Source: an uncultured Muribaculaceae bacterium (GTDB lineage: Bacteria; Bacteroidota; Bacteroidia; Bacteroidales; Muribaculaceae). Taken from it: a stretch of DNA of 64,000 nucleotides. Below are positions 25,687 to 34,560 of this stretch, piece after piece. Location: NCBI GenBank assembly GCA_910577585.1, contig CAJTNN010000004.1:1-64000 (forward strand), written 5' to 3'. The translations under genes and the position numbers were made by a program. The notes beneath the pieces are model-generated. The model saw only the letters and a list, made by a program, of their open reading frames with translations. It did not search any database and was not told the origin of the DNA. Each line of letters opens with the position of its first letter. The stretch's first letter is position 1.

Positions 25687-28590
25687 TTATTTCAGGCGTT
25701 TCGAAATCATGCGGCGGATATCCTCCTCATCGCCCGGATAATTCTGGCGCAGCGAGCGCAGATACTCCTGCGCAAGATAATCCTTGCCCAGGGCCGTGTA
25801 GGCATCAGCCAGCACGATGAAGCCCCTCGCCACCCAATACTGTTGGCCCGAACCCGAAGAGGTGAACTCCTCCATCATGTCGCGGGCAGTGGCCGCATCA
25901 GAATTATCGAGGTGTATCTGGGCCAGAGTCACCGCACTGCGCGCTCCGGAGAGCGAGAAGGGGTTGGCGGCGAGTCGGCGCAACATCTGTTCGCCGCGGC
26001 GTGCATCAGCCGCGCTGCCACTTTCAGCCAGGGCCGTCGCCTCATAGAAGTCAGCCTCCTCAAGAGCATCCGCATCGGCTCCGCCGCTCTGACGCAGCTT
26101 GCGGGCATACTCGAGGCGTGTGGCCGTGTTGTCGGCATTGCGCATTATACCCGTGTAGGCCTCCGACGCATACTCAGCGCCACCGTGGCGCTCCAGCTCA
26201 CGATAGGCGGCCAGCGCCCCTTTGCGGTCGGCGTTGTCAGCCAGATACCCCGCATAGATTGAATAAGCCTCGGCGATATGCCTTCCGTCGGGATAGCGCG
26301 CTATATACTCGCGGATACCCTTCACATCGTCGGCTTTGTCGAGATAGGCATTCTCAGCCGCCTCATAGGCCAGGTCGTCCATGTCGGCCGCATCGAGCGT
26401 ATAGCCGGGGATATCACGCAGGAAGTCGGCATACTCCGAGAGCTGGTGATTGTCGGCATAATACCGGCGCAGCTCGCGGTCGGCCACACGCGCCTCATCC
26501 GAAGCAGGGCGCGACTCGAGAAGCTCGCGGTAGGCATCCACCGCCCCCTCCGTGTCGCCCGAAGCCATCAGCGCTGTGGCGCGACCCAGTGCCGCCTTCG
26601 CAGCACCCGGAGCCACCGGATAGCGCTCCAGCATCCGGCCATAGGCTGCCGCAGCCGCCACATTATCACCCTTCGAGGCATACGTGTCAGCCAATTCATT
26701 CAGCGCGTTCGACAGCCAGCGCGAACCGCTGTATTCGCGTTCGAACTGCTGCAGTTCGCGTATCTTTCCATTCGTATCCCCCTGCAGACCCAGCATCTGC
26801 GCGTGGCGATAGAGCGCATAGTCGGCATTCTCGCCATCGCGCAAAGCCGCGAAGTCGGCCAGCGCGCCCGAGTAATCACCCGTATAATACTTGCAGTCAG
26901 CCACTCTCATCGCCGCATCTCGGCGCATCGAAGCCGGCAGTTTCGCCGCTGAGGCAGCCTTGCGGAAATATTGTGCCGCGCGGCCAAACTTATCCTGCAT
27001 CAGCAGAGCATAGCCCAGATCGTAGTCGAGCAGGGCAGCATTGCTCCCGGCGCGGCCTGAATTGGCCGCCGCCGCATAGGCACTCTCCGCTCCGGCATAG
27101 TCAGCCAGCGCATATAGCGCGTCGCCAAGCCATATTGAAGCCTGCGCGCGGATATCCGGGTCGGCATCGCGCAGAGCTGTGCACCGCTGCAGCAGCGGCG
27201 CCGCCTGGCGCGGGTCGCCGGCCGACAGGCGTGCGCTGCCGGCGGCGTAAAGTATCTTCTGGAGAATGGCTATATCGGCCCGCGAGGGATTGCTGATGCG
27301 GTCGATGCTGCGCAGGGCCTTGTCATAATCGCCCTGTCCGTAATATAGCGAGGCCAGATGCCGCTCTATGACAGGCGCGTATTCCGATGTGGGGTAAGAG
27401 GCCACAAAGCGCTCGAGCAGGTCGACCGAAGTGTCGAAGGGTATGTTGCCGCCGCGCGAGCGTGCCGCCACATAATTGTAGAGAGCCGTCTCGGCCACAC
27501 TGTGGTCATAGTCCATGCGGTAAGCCTTCTCGAAATTCATCGCCGCCCCCGAGGGGTTGCCTGCCGCCGCCTCAATCTGGCCAAGGTAAAGATAGGCCCC
27601 CTGTGCCAGCGGACCCTCCGTATCGATTACACGCTCGAAATGCAGAGCCGCATCGGTGAGGCGTCCCATATCATATTCGCAGGCGCCGAGTGCGTAGAGC
27701 GCGTCGGGGGTGGCATCGGCCCCCGCCTCATCCACATACGACTCCAGCACACCGCATGCCTGCGCCATGTCGCCCATCTCATAAAGCGACAAGCCCAGCA
27801 CACGCCGGGTGTCGGTGGCCAGTTCAGGCACCTCATTGCGGCGCAGCAGATTCATTGCCACATTCGCACACTGCTTCCAGTCACCCTTCCGGAAGAGGAG
27901 CTGGGCGATATAATAGTTCGGGTGGAGTTCAGCCAGCGAGCGGTCAGTAGGGTTGGCCGCGATCTTCTCGCTTATGCGCATGAACTTCCCCAGCGCCTTC
28001 TCATCCTGCCCCGCCTCATAATCGATATAGGCATCATAGTATAGTGCCGCCATCGCATACTCCTTTTTGCCGGCCAGCGACTTTATCAAGGGGCGTGCCG
28101 CCGCAGCGTCACCCGTGTGAATCAGGCAGAGGGCCTTGCGGTAGGAGTAAAGGTCGCGGGTGGTGGCATCGAGCGAGTTGAGGTCGATGAGGTCATACTG
28201 TGCCAGCGCCTCGCTCCAGTCATGCGCGAAAAATCTGAAATCGCCCAGAGCCAGACGAGCCTCGCGCGCATCGGCCGAGGCCGGATATAGGGCTATATAC
28301 TCCTCCAGCAGTTTCAGACAGCGCGGATCGGAGGTTTCGGCATACGATGAGGCCAGCAGAAAGAGCATCTCCTGCGCCTCGGCGTGGGGCAGAGAGATAT
28401 TCTCGGTGATGATATGCTCGATCTGGTCTACGGCACCGCGGTAGTTGCCCGAGGCATTCATTGAGCGAGCGCGCTCAAGAAATGCGTGGTCGGTGGCGGC
28501 CTGCGGCCCGGCCGGTATGCCGGTGAAAGCCGCTGCCGACGCTGAGGCCAGCAGCATTACCGACAGATATTTCTTAGGACTCTTCTTCAT
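25687..28590 (-). CDS. Large tetratricopeptide-repeat periplasmic protein
   Basis: 967 residues. N-terminal signal peptide (SVMLLASASAAAFTGIPAG) followed by about twenty TPR-like helical pairs through the whole length, e.g. DALYALGACEYDMGRLTDAALHFERVID, ALLDYDLGYALLMQDKFGRAAQYFRKAA and NELADTYASKGDNVAAAAAYGRMLERYP. The pattern resembles YbgF/BamD-type periplasmic scaffolds of Bacteroidota. No lipobox. It is the promoter-proximal gene of a pair with the plugless barrel, so a role in assembling or coupling that barrel is inferred. The tRNA-Val genes lie upstream on the same strand, with a terminator between. Confidence 0.85.
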   Translation of the reverse strand: MKKSPKKYLSVMLLASASAAAFTGIPAGPQAATDHAFLERARSMNASGNYRGAVDQIEHIITENISLPHAEAQEMLFLLASSYAETSDPRCLKLLEEYIALYPASADAREARLALGDFRFFAHDWSEALAQYDLIDLNSLDATTRDLYSYRKALCLIHTGDAAAARPLIKSLAGKKEYAMAALYYDAYIDYEAGQDEKALGKFMRISEKIAANPTDRSLAELHPNYYIAQLLFRKGDWKQCANVAMNLLRRNEVPELATDTRRVLGLSLYEMGDMAQACGVLESYVDEAGADATPDALYALGACEYDMGRLTDAALHFERVIDTEGPLAQGAYLYLGQIEAAAGNPSGAAMNFEKAYRMDYDHSVAETALYNYVAARSRGGNIPFDTSVDLLERFVASYPTSEYAPVIERHLASLYYGQGDYDKALRSIDRISNPSRADIAILQKILYAAGSARLSAGDPRQAAPLLQRCTALRDADPDIRAQASIWLGDALYALADYAGAESAYAAAANSGRAGSNAALLDYDLGYALLMQDKFGRAAQYFRKAASAAKLPASMRRDAAMRVADCKYYTGDYSGALADFAALRDGENADYALYRHAQMLGLQGDTNGKIRELQQFEREYSGSRWLSNALNELADTYASKGDNVAAAAAYGRMLERYPVAPGAAKAALGRATALMASGDTEGAVDAYRELLESRPASDEARVADRELRRYYADNHQLSEYADFLRDIPGYTLDAADMDDLAYEAAENAYLDKADDVKGIREYIARYPDGRHIAEAYSIYAGYLADNADRKGALAAYRELERHGGAEYASEAYTGIMRNADNTATRLEYARKLRQSGGADADALEEADFYEATALAESGSAADARRGEQMLRRLAANPFSLSGARSAVTLAQIHLDNSDAATARDMMEEFTSSGSGQQYWVARGFIVLADAYTALGKDYLAQEYLRSLRQNYPGDEEDIRRMISKRLK

Positions 28591-28693
28591 GTTGGTAATC
28601 AGAGGGGTGGGGTATCCCGGCAGCTGCCCGATGGATTGCCGGCTTGGCGGTAGGCCAGGGAGATAGCGGGAAATGGATAGGCTCTAAAACGAG

Positions 28694-28726
28694 AAAAATC
28701 GGCTTCCGAGAGGGAAGTCGATTTTC
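28694..28726 (-). terminator. Intrinsic terminator after the tRNA-Val pair
   Basis: On the minus strand, a 13-bp stem (AAAATCGACTTCC, loop of 5, complement with one G-U pair) is followed by a T-rich run into TCTCGTTTT. It ends the tRNA-Val transcript before the TPR gene. Confidence 0.7.
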
Positions 28727-28729
28727 CGG

Positions 28730-28804
28730 TGGGCGATTACGGATTCGAACCGCAGACCCTCTGCTTGTAAGGCAGACGCTCTAAACCAGCTGAGCTAATC
28801 GCCC
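28730..28804 (-). tRNA. tRNA-Val (UAC), second copy in the transcript
   Basis: Minus-strand cloverleaf: acceptor GGGCGAT/ATCGCCC, D-arm TAGCTCAGCTGG, anticodon stem TCTGC/GCAGA with loop CTTACAA (anticodon TAC), T-loop TTCGAAT, discriminator A. CCA is not encoded. Identical to the copy 116 bp upstream. Confidence 0.97.
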
Positions 28805-28845
28805 GGATGATAACCGAAGTTATCGATATGTAGCTTATAAATCGG

Positions 28846-28920
28846 TGGGCGATTACGGATTCGAACCGCAGACCCTCTGCTTGTAAGGCAGACGCTCTAA
28901 ACCAGCTGAGCTAATCGCCC
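28846..28920 (-). tRNA. tRNA-Val (UAC), first copy in the transcript
   Basis: Same 75-nt sequence and cloverleaf as 28730-28804, with anticodon UAC. The two copies are separated by 41 bp and read from one promoter at 28932-28963. Confidence 0.97.
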
Positions 28921-28931
28921 GATTGCGAGTG

Positions 28932-28963
28932 CAAAGTTACAACCAAAATCCGGAATCTCCAAA
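28932..28963 (-). promoter_or_regulatory. Promoter of the tRNA-Val pair
   Basis: Minus strand: TTTG (28963-28960), 20-bp spacer, TAACTTTG (28939-28932), then GCACTCGC before the tRNA. The same box, spacing and downstream GCACTCGC occur at tRNA-Asp (48926-48957). Confidence 0.75.
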
Positions 28964-29054
28964 TATTTTCATGATTTTTTTTGAAAAAATTTTGGGTAGA
29001 TTTTTCGGGCGAGCTTGGGCTGGCTGCAAAATGCTGAGATTTAGGAGAATGCGG

Positions 29055-29205
29055 TTTGGGAGGGCTGGGAAGGCTTGGGATGGCTGGGATGGCTTGGGAT
29101 GGCTGGGATGACTGGGAAGGCTGGGAGGGCTTGGGAGGCTTGGGATTGCTGGGAGGCTTGGGAGGACTGGGAGACTTGGGAGGACTGGGAAGATTGGGAG
29201 GGCTT
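29055..29205 (+). repeat. G-tract minisatellite
   Basis: About sixteen imperfect 9-10 bp units of the form GCTTGGGAGG / GCTGGGATG, giving regularly spaced GGG triplets on the plus strand. Such spacing could form G-quadruplexes in single-stranded DNA or RNA (inference). It ends about 70 bp before the candidate queA promoter. Confidence 0.75.
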
Positions 29206-29276
29206 GCAATGACTCAAAATAACCGCCGAGATAGTATTCATTCAATTGGGGCGGCTGCTTATTGAAAAATATTTAT

Positions 29277-29284
29277 TACTTTTG
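29277..29284 (+). promoter_or_regulatory. Candidate -7 box for queA-aroA
   Basis: TACTTTTG fits TAnnTTTG, 50 bp before the queA ATG. No TTTG lies at the usual 19-20 bp upstream, so this is weaker than the other promoters listed. Confidence 0.4.
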
Positions 29285-29333
29285 TAGAGATAATTGATGG
29301 TCGGCCGCGAGCCGGCCATATAATATATGATAG

Positions 29334-30668
29334 ATGCAAGATAATACGCTACATACTGCCCCGGATGCCGGCTCACGGCCTGATGCATCGCAGGTGGGGC
29401 ATATCAGAATTGAAGACTACGATTATCCTCTGCCCGATGAGCGCATCGCCCTGCATCCGCTCGCGCAGCGCGATGCCTGCAAACTGCTTGTGGCCGATGC
29501 CGAAGGGGGGATTGCCGACAAGTGCTTCGCCGACCTGCCGCAGCTCGTGGAGAGCGGCACACTGATGGTGTGCAACGAGACGCGCGTCATCAACGCCCGC
29601 ATGGAGTTTCACAAAGCCACCGGGGGGCGCATCGAGGTCTTTCTGCTCGAACCCTCAGCTCCGGCCGACTACGTGCTCTCATTCGCCGCACGCCGCAGCT
29701 GCATATGGACCTGCATGATAGGCAACCTCAAGAAATGGAAAGATGAGCAGCTCTGCAAAGCGCTCACCGTGGATGGTCGGCAGCTCACACTGTGCGCCCG
29801 CCTGCTGCCCCTGCGCGACGGTGAGGCCCCCTCGGCCACCCGACGCGTTGAATTCAGCTGGGACGACGAGAGCTCCACATTCGCCTCAATTGTGGAGGTG
29901 GCCGGCAACATACCGATTCCTCCCTACCTCAAGCGTGCCTCAGAGGCCTCCGACCTTGAGGATTACCAGACCGTATACTCACGCGTGGAGGGTTCGGTGG
30001 CGGCCCCCACGGCGGGACTGCACTTCACCCCAGCGCTCTTCGATGCCCTCCGCGCCGGCGGGGTCGAGGTGCGCAAGGTGACACTTCACGTGGGTGCCGG
30101 TACATTCCAGCCCGTGAAGAGTGCCGAAATCGGAGCACATCCGATGCACACCGAAACAATTCATGTAGACCTCGACGTTATAAAGAGTGTCATCCGTGCT
30201 CTCGAAGAGGGGCGACCCGTCATGGCCGTCGGCACGACCTCGGTGCGCACACTCGAATCCCTCCCCTGGCTCGGCTATCTGAGCCGCACTGCGGATGTGG
30301 CCGATGCCGACGCGATGCACGTCACCCAATGGATGGCTTACGACCCCGCACTGCGTGCCGAAGCCACGCTGCCCCTGCTGCGTCAACTCGCCGCGCGCCT
30401 CGAAGAGGCCGGACTCGAGGCACTTACCGCCTCGACAGCCATCATGATAGCCCCCGGATTTGACTGGCGCATCGTCAGCCGGATGGTGACTAATTTCCAC
30501 CAGCCGCAGTCGACATTGCTGCTGCTGGTGGGGAGCTTCCTCGAGCGCCTCGATAGTCAGGGTCAGCCCCATTGGCGTCGTCTCTATGATCATGCGCTCG
30601 AGGGTGGCTACCGCTTCCTCTCCTATGGCGATGCCTGCTACTTCACTGGCGGACGCCGCATGGAGTGA
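29334..30668 (+). CDS. queA: QueA: SAM:tRNA ribosyltransferase-isomerase
   Basis: 444 residues. QueA transfers and isomerises the ribosyl moiety of S-adenosylmethionine onto preQ1-modified tRNA, making epoxyqueuosine at position 34. Signatures: DYDYPLPDERIALHPLAQRDACKLLV (~28-53), MVCNETRVINARM (~78-90), SVAAPTAGLHFTP (~222-234), HVGAGTFQPVK and the C-terminal NFHQPQSTLLLLVGSFL and YRFLSYGDACYF. Longer than the E. coli enzyme, with extra N-terminal residues. aroA follows at 30 bp on the same strand. Confidence 0.97.
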   Translation: MQDNTLHTAPDAGSRPDASQVGHIRIEDYDYPLPDERIALHPLAQRDACKLLVADAEGGIADKCFADLPQLVESGTLMVCNETRVINARMEFHKATGGRIEVFLLEPSAPADYVLSFAARRSCIWTCMIGNLKKWKDEQLCKALTVDGRQLTLCARLLPLRDGEAPSATRRVEFSWDDESSTFASIVEVAGNIPIPPYLKRASEASDLEDYQTVYSRVEGSVAAPTAGLHFTPALFDALRAGGVEVRKVTLHVGAGTFQPVKSAEIGAHPMHTETIHVDLDVIKSVIRALEEGRPVMAVGTTSVRTLESLPWLGYLSRTADVADADAMHVTQWMAYDPALRAEATLPLLRQLAARLEEAGLEALTASTAIMIAPGFDWRIVSRMVTNFHQPQSTLLLLVGSFLERLDSQGQPHWRRLYDHALEGGYRFLSYGDACYFTGGRRME

Positions 30669-30698
30669 CAATTGCAACTTCAAAATTTGGTTTGCCGG

Positions 30699-32054
30699 AT
30701 GGTTATTCAATTGCAATATAGAGCTGAGGCGGAGGTTACGCCTGCCGAGCTTCCCCTCTCGAAGTCGATCGCACTGCGTGTGCTGACGCTCAATTCAGTG
30801 GCTGAGGCCTTGGGCCTCTCGCCGGCCGGCATACCCGCCCTGCCGGATGCCGAGGATGTAGAGGGTATGCAGCGGGCGCGTGAGGCCTATGCCGCCCAGC
30901 TGGCGCTGCTCAGCGGCGGCGCTGAGGTGGCCGACCCCCACATGGTGCATATCGGCGAGGGTGGCGCCCCCCTGCGCTTCTTCACTGCCCTGGCCGCCTC
31001 CACACCCGGGATAGACCTCAGCATATCTACCGGGCGCTCGCTGATGCGGCGTCCGCTGATGCTGTTGCTTGAGGCGTTGCGCGAGGCAGGCGCCGAGATT
31101 CACTGCGAGCGCAAGGAGGGGTATCCGCCACTGCGCATACTGGGGCGCCGGTTGGCTCCTGAATCACTCGGATTGAATCCGGGGGTGAGCTCGCAATTCG
31201 TGTCGGCGCTGATGATGGCCTCCCCGCTGTGGCAGCATGGTCTGCACCTGCATTTCGACGGCGCAGCCCCGGTGTCGGCTCCATATATCGCCATGACGGC
31301 CGAGATAATGCGCCGCTTTGGCGCTGAGGTGGAGTGGGACGAACGCGAGGTGCGTGTGGCCCCGGGCAAGCTGCAGCCCCCCGCCGAATATTGCGTCGAG
31401 ACCGACTGGAGCGCCGCCTCATACTTCTATGAACTCGCCATACTCCTGCCGGGGCACGACATACCCCTTGCGCGCCTCACTCCGCCGGATGGTTCGCTGC
31501 AAGGCGACGCGCGTTGTGCCGAAATCTTCAGCCTCCTCGGGGTGACCACCACCCTCAAGCCCGATGGCAGCGCCGTGCTGCGCTGCGACCCCCGGCTCCT
31601 CGACCTCTTCAGAGACTCCCTGCATCCGCTCGAACTCGACATGAACGCCACCCCCGACCTCGTGCCCGCCCTCGCCGTAGGTTTCTGTCTGGCCGGGATA
31701 CGCTTCCGCTTCAGCGGCGTGGGGCATCTGAAGCATAAAGAGACCGACCGCATGCTCGCCCTCAGCACCGAACTCTCCAAGCTCGGCTATATGCTCGACA
31801 CAACCCCCGACACCATGGCCTGGCTCGGCGCAAGATGTCCGGCCGGCGACAACGAATCGATTGCCACCTACTCCGACCATCGCATGGCCATGGCCTTCGC
31901 CCCGGCGGCCGCCAAACTCCCCTACATAGCCATCGAAGACCCCGGAGTAGTCGGGAAATCCTTCCCCGGCTACTGGCGCGCCCTCGAGGGACTCGGCTTT
32001 GAGATACGCACCTTCAAGCCCCGCGGCCCCGAATGGCTAAAAGGGAACAAATAA
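30699..32054 (+). CDS. aroA: AroA: 3-phosphoshikimate 1-carboxyvinyltransferase (EPSP synthase)
   Basis: 451 residues from the ATG at 30699; an in-frame TTG at 30672 is less likely. EPSP synthase joins PEP to shikimate-3-phosphate in the aromatic amino acid pathway. Signatures: LPLSKSIALRVL (substrate Lys/Ser), SQFVSALMMASPL, ETDWSAASYFYELA, FSGVGHLKHKETDRMLAL and YSDHRMAMAFAPAA. The usual GNAGTxMR loop is replaced by GEGGAPLRF, a marked variation in a normally conserved PEP-site segment. Likely co-transcribed with queA. Confidence 0.93.
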   Translation: MVIQLQYRAEAEVTPAELPLSKSIALRVLTLNSVAEALGLSPAGIPALPDAEDVEGMQRAREAYAAQLALLSGGAEVADPHMVHIGEGGAPLRFFTALAASTPGIDLSISTGRSLMRRPLMLLLEALREAGAEIHCERKEGYPPLRILGRRLAPESLGLNPGVSSQFVSALMMASPLWQHGLHLHFDGAAPVSAPYIAMTAEIMRRFGAEVEWDEREVRVAPGKLQPPAEYCVETDWSAASYFYELAILLPGHDIPLARLTPPDGSLQGDARCAEIFSLLGVTTTLKPDGSAVLRCDPRLLDLFRDSLHPLELDMNATPDLVPALAVGFCLAGIRFRFSGVGHLKHKETDRMLALSTELSKLGYMLDTTPDTMAWLGARCPAGDNESIATYSDHRMAMAFAPAAAKLPYIAIEDPGVVGKSFPGYWRALEGLGFEIRTFKPRGPEWLKGNK

Positions 32055-32134
32055 TTGATTCGGTCAAAGGAGTCACTATATTTACTCCATACCTCTTCCC
32101 TCATAACTCTGACGTATAACATACATCCAGGATA

Positions 32135-32911
32135 GTGTATACATTCATGACCAACGCCATGGCTGGCGTTACCCTCATCTCGATAGCCTCCGCCATGATA
32201 GGCTCATATATCGTGACACGCCGCATGGTGTTTATCTCAGGCGGCATAACCCACGCCTGCTTCGGCGGACTCGGCCTCGGTTATTATCTCGGCATATCCC
32301 CGATGATGATGGCCTCGCTGTTTGCCGTGGGTGGCGCGCTCGGTGTCGAGCGCCTCTCGCGCAGCGGAGTGCGCCGTGACTCGGCAATCGCAGTGGTGTG
32401 GGCCCTCGGCATGGCCTTAGGCATACTCTTCATCTTCCTCACGCATGGCTTCGTGCCCGAACTCAACACCTTCCTCTTCGGCAATGTGCTCACCATCACC
32501 CGCGCCGACCTCATCTCATTCGCTGCACTGACGGCCCTGCTCATCGGATTCTATCTCTGCTTCTTCCGCCTGATAGTGTCGGTGAGCTTCGACCAGGACT
32601 TCGCCCGCACGCGCAATCTTCCCGTCGGTTTCATCAATATGGCCATGACGGTGCTTGTGGCCGTGTCGATTGTGCTGACGATAAGGATGATAGGTATAAT
32701 GCTGCTGATGTCGCTCGTGTCGCTGCCGCAGATGGTGGCCGAGCGATTCACACATCGCTATCTGCCGATGGTGCTGCTGAGTGTGGGCATATCATTGGCC
32801 GGATGCCTCGGCGGCCTCTGGGGGGCCTACCTGATATCGGTGCCGGCATCGGCCGCAATCGTGCTGCTGCTCGTGGCAGCCTACGGCGTGGCCTCGCTGA
32901 TTAAGAGATAG
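32135..32911 (+). CDS. Metal ABC transporter permease (ZnuB/ABC-3 family)
   Basis: 258 residues with about eight membrane segments. Start GTG at 32135 keeps the first helix (residues ~5-25) intact; an ATG at 32147 is the alternative. YIVTRRMVFISGGITHACFGGLGLGYYLG is the ABC-3 signature, and LFGNVLTITRADL is the conserved cytoplasmic loop that contacts the ATPase. The family imports zinc, manganese or iron. No ATPase or binding protein lies beside it, so its partners are encoded elsewhere. Confidence 0.92.
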   Translation: MYTFMTNAMAGVTLISIASAMIGSYIVTRRMVFISGGITHACFGGLGLGYYLGISPMMMASLFAVGGALGVERLSRSGVRRDSAIAVVWALGMALGILFIFLTHGFVPELNTFLFGNVLTITRADLISFAALTALLIGFYLCFFRLIVSVSFDQDFARTRNLPVGFINMAMTVLVAVSIVLTIRMIGIMLLMSLVSLPQMVAERFTHRYLPMVLLSVGISLAGCLGGLWGAYLISVPASAAIVLLLVAAYGVASLIKR

Positions 32912-32941
32912 CAAACATCAACCTGACATATAAGAACTACC

Positions 32942-33724
32942 ATGGGAAAAGACCAGACCGTATTATTCCACTCCACCGTCTTCGGACCGATTCATAGCCG
33001 CCGCCTCGGCACATCGCTCGGCATCAATCTGCTGCCCGACGATGGCAAGGTGTGCACCTTCGACTGCGTATATTGCGAAGCCGGATATAACGCCCAGGGG
33101 ACAGGCACCACCGGACTCCCCACCACAGAGCGCGTGCGCCACGACCTCGACGAGAAACTGCGCGGCATGAAGGAGCGCGGCGAGACACTCGATGTCATCA
33201 CCTTCAGCGGCAACGGCGAACCCACGCTGCACCCGCAGTTTGAGGAGGTGGTGGATATCGTCAACACCCTCCGCGACCGCTACTTCCCCTCGGCCAAGAC
33301 CTCGGTGCTCACCAACTCCACCCGCATCTTCGACCCCAAGGTTGCCGCCGCCCTGCGCCTTGTCGACAACAATATCCTCAAACTCGACTCAGCCATAGAG
33401 CCCACCATGCGTCTCATCGACAATCCGGTGCAGAAGGAATTCACCGTCGACCGGCTCGTCGAGGCTCTCCGCCAGTTTGAGGGGCAGGGGATAATACAGA
33501 CAATGTTTCTGCGCGGTGAGCACAACGGCCGCCGCATCGACAACACCACTGATGCCGAGATAGAGGCCCTTATCGACGCCTACCGCCGCATACGTCCCAA
33601 AGAGGTGATGATTTACTCGCTCGACCGCAGCACCCCCGAAGAGCGCCTCGAGAAGGTAGAGCGCCCCGAGCTCGAAGCCATAGCCGCCCGCATCCGTGCC
33701 GCCGGCATCGCGGTGCAGGTGTGA
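32942..33724 (+). CDS. Radical SAM protein
   Basis: 260 residues. The [4Fe-4S] motif is CTFDCVYCE (CxxxCxxC, about residues 38-46). Following parts are typical of the radical SAM core: VITFSGNGEPTLHPQFEEVVD (glycine-rich SAM-binding GNGEPT) and LDSAIEPTMRLIDNP. The N-terminus VFGPIHSRRLGTSLGINLLP matches a widespread group of small radical SAM proteins of unknown substrate. It lies 30 bp after the ABC permease, possibly in the same transcript. Confidence 0.9.
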   Translation: MGKDQTVLFHSTVFGPIHSRRLGTSLGINLLPDDGKVCTFDCVYCEAGYNAQGTGTTGLPTTERVRHDLDEKLRGMKERGETLDVITFSGNGEPTLHPQFEEVVDIVNTLRDRYFPSAKTSVLTNSTRIFDPKVAAALRLVDNNILKLDSAIEPTMRLIDNPVQKEFTVDRLVEALRQFEGQGIIQTMFLRGEHNGRRIDNTTDAEIEALIDAYRRIRPKEVMIYSLDRSTPEERLEKVERPELEAIAARIRAAGIAVQV

Positions 33725-33789
33725 GCCTATCACCCTGGTTCTTTGTGCGGGTTGCAAACCCGCATGAACTGCGGGGTACAAATAAACAT

Positions 33790-33833
33790 TCAGCCCGGCA
33801 TCCTCACTTGGCGTAGTGAGGATGCCGGGCTGA
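33790..33833. terminator. Bidirectional terminator between radical SAM and ferritin genes
   Basis: Perfect 18-bp inverted repeat (33790-33807 and 33816-33833) with an 8-nt loop in the convergent gap. A TTATTTTTATT run follows on the plus strand. Confidence 0.85.
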
Positions 33834-33855
33834 GCTTATTTTTATTCGGTGATTA

Positions 33856-34362
33856 TCAGAGGGTCGGGGCTACGAAAGTGCGGCTGGCAAGTTCGCGGTC
33901 GATCTGGAAGAGGCCTGTGCCGTCGGTGCCCACGAGGGTGAGGTCGTCGATAATCTTGCGCACATTATCCTCCTCCTCTACCTGCTCGGCGATGAAGGTA
34001 TTGAGCTTCTGGCGGGTGGCGAAATCCTTCTCAGCCTCAGCCATGGCATAGAGGTTGTGGATCATCGAAGTCACCTTCTGCTCATGCTCGAGAGTGGCGA
34101 TGAAGGCATCGCGGGCCGAATCCCATTTCTCGGGCACTCCGGCGATGGGGCTCAGCACGGCGCGGCCATTGCGGGCATGCACATAGTCAATCAGAGCCAG
34201 CGCGTGGGCCTGCTCCTCCTGAAACTGCACTCTAAACCAGTTGGCGAAGCCCGAACGCCCCTCATTCTCGAAATACATTGACATAGCCAGATAGAGATAG
34301 GCTGACCACATCTCGGCGTTGATCTGCTCATTCAGAGCATCTTCAATTTTCTTGTTAAGCAT
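33856..34362 (-). CDS. ftnA: Non-haem ferritin
   Basis: 168 residues. Stores iron as a ferric mineral in a 24-mer shell. The ferroxidase residues fall at the E. coli FtnA numbering: Glu17 (NAEMWSAYLY), Glu50 and His53 (QEEQAHA), Glu94 and Gln127 (FIAEQVEEE). Tyr24 is also present. Normal length. Convergent with the radical SAM gene. No clear TAnnTTTG box immediately upstream; instead a hairpin sits at 34378-34403. Confidence 0.97.
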   Translation of the reverse strand: MLNKKIEDALNEQINAEMWSAYLYLAMSMYFENEGRSGFANWFRVQFQEEQAHALALIDYVHARNGRAVLSPIAGVPEKWDSARDAFIATLEHEQKVTSMIHNLYAMAEAEKDFATRQKLNTFIAEQVEEEDNVRKIIDDLTLVGTDGTGLFQIDRELASRTFVAPTL

Positions 34363-34377
34363 AACTTTTATCTTTTC

Positions 34378-34408
34378 AGCCGGCTCCGCGACGGGAGCCG
34401 GCTTTTTT
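34378..34408 (+). terminator. Hairpin with T-tract on the plus strand
   Basis: AGCCGGCTCC, 6-nt loop, GGAGCCGGCT, then six T. It has the form of an intrinsic terminator for plus-strand transcription, yet the nearest genes on both sides are on the minus strand. On the minus strand it would be a structured leader 16 nt from the ferritin start. Confidence 0.55.
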
Positions 34409-34560
34409 AACGAATCTTCTATTATAACACCCCTCGGGCGCGCAATGTTGCGCCGCCGGCGCCGGATAATGAAGCCTGCAGCGCAGGCGCGGATGTGGCT
34501 CCCTCCATAGCCGGAGAGGAGGATCCTTCCGGAGCCGTTGATGGGGTCAGAGCTTCATGC

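Larger units (their letters stand above)
28964..29333. other. Gene-free interval upstream of queA
   Basis: AT-rich tRNA promoter flank, then the G-tract minisatellite (29055-29205), then a candidate queA promoter box TACTTTTG at 29277-29284. No gene is seen; the 62-102 codon frames are repeat translations rich in Gly/Leu/Trp or Pro/Ser/Leu. Confidence 0.7.

Noticed and set aside
25817..26262. Plus-strand genes inside the TPR gene
   Set aside because: Overlapping frames opposite a 967-codon gene with a signal peptide and consistent TPR repeats; no independent support.
28937..29265. Gly/Leu/Trp-rich or Pro/Ser/Leu-rich small proteins on either strand
   Set aside because: Direct translation of the G-tract minisatellite.
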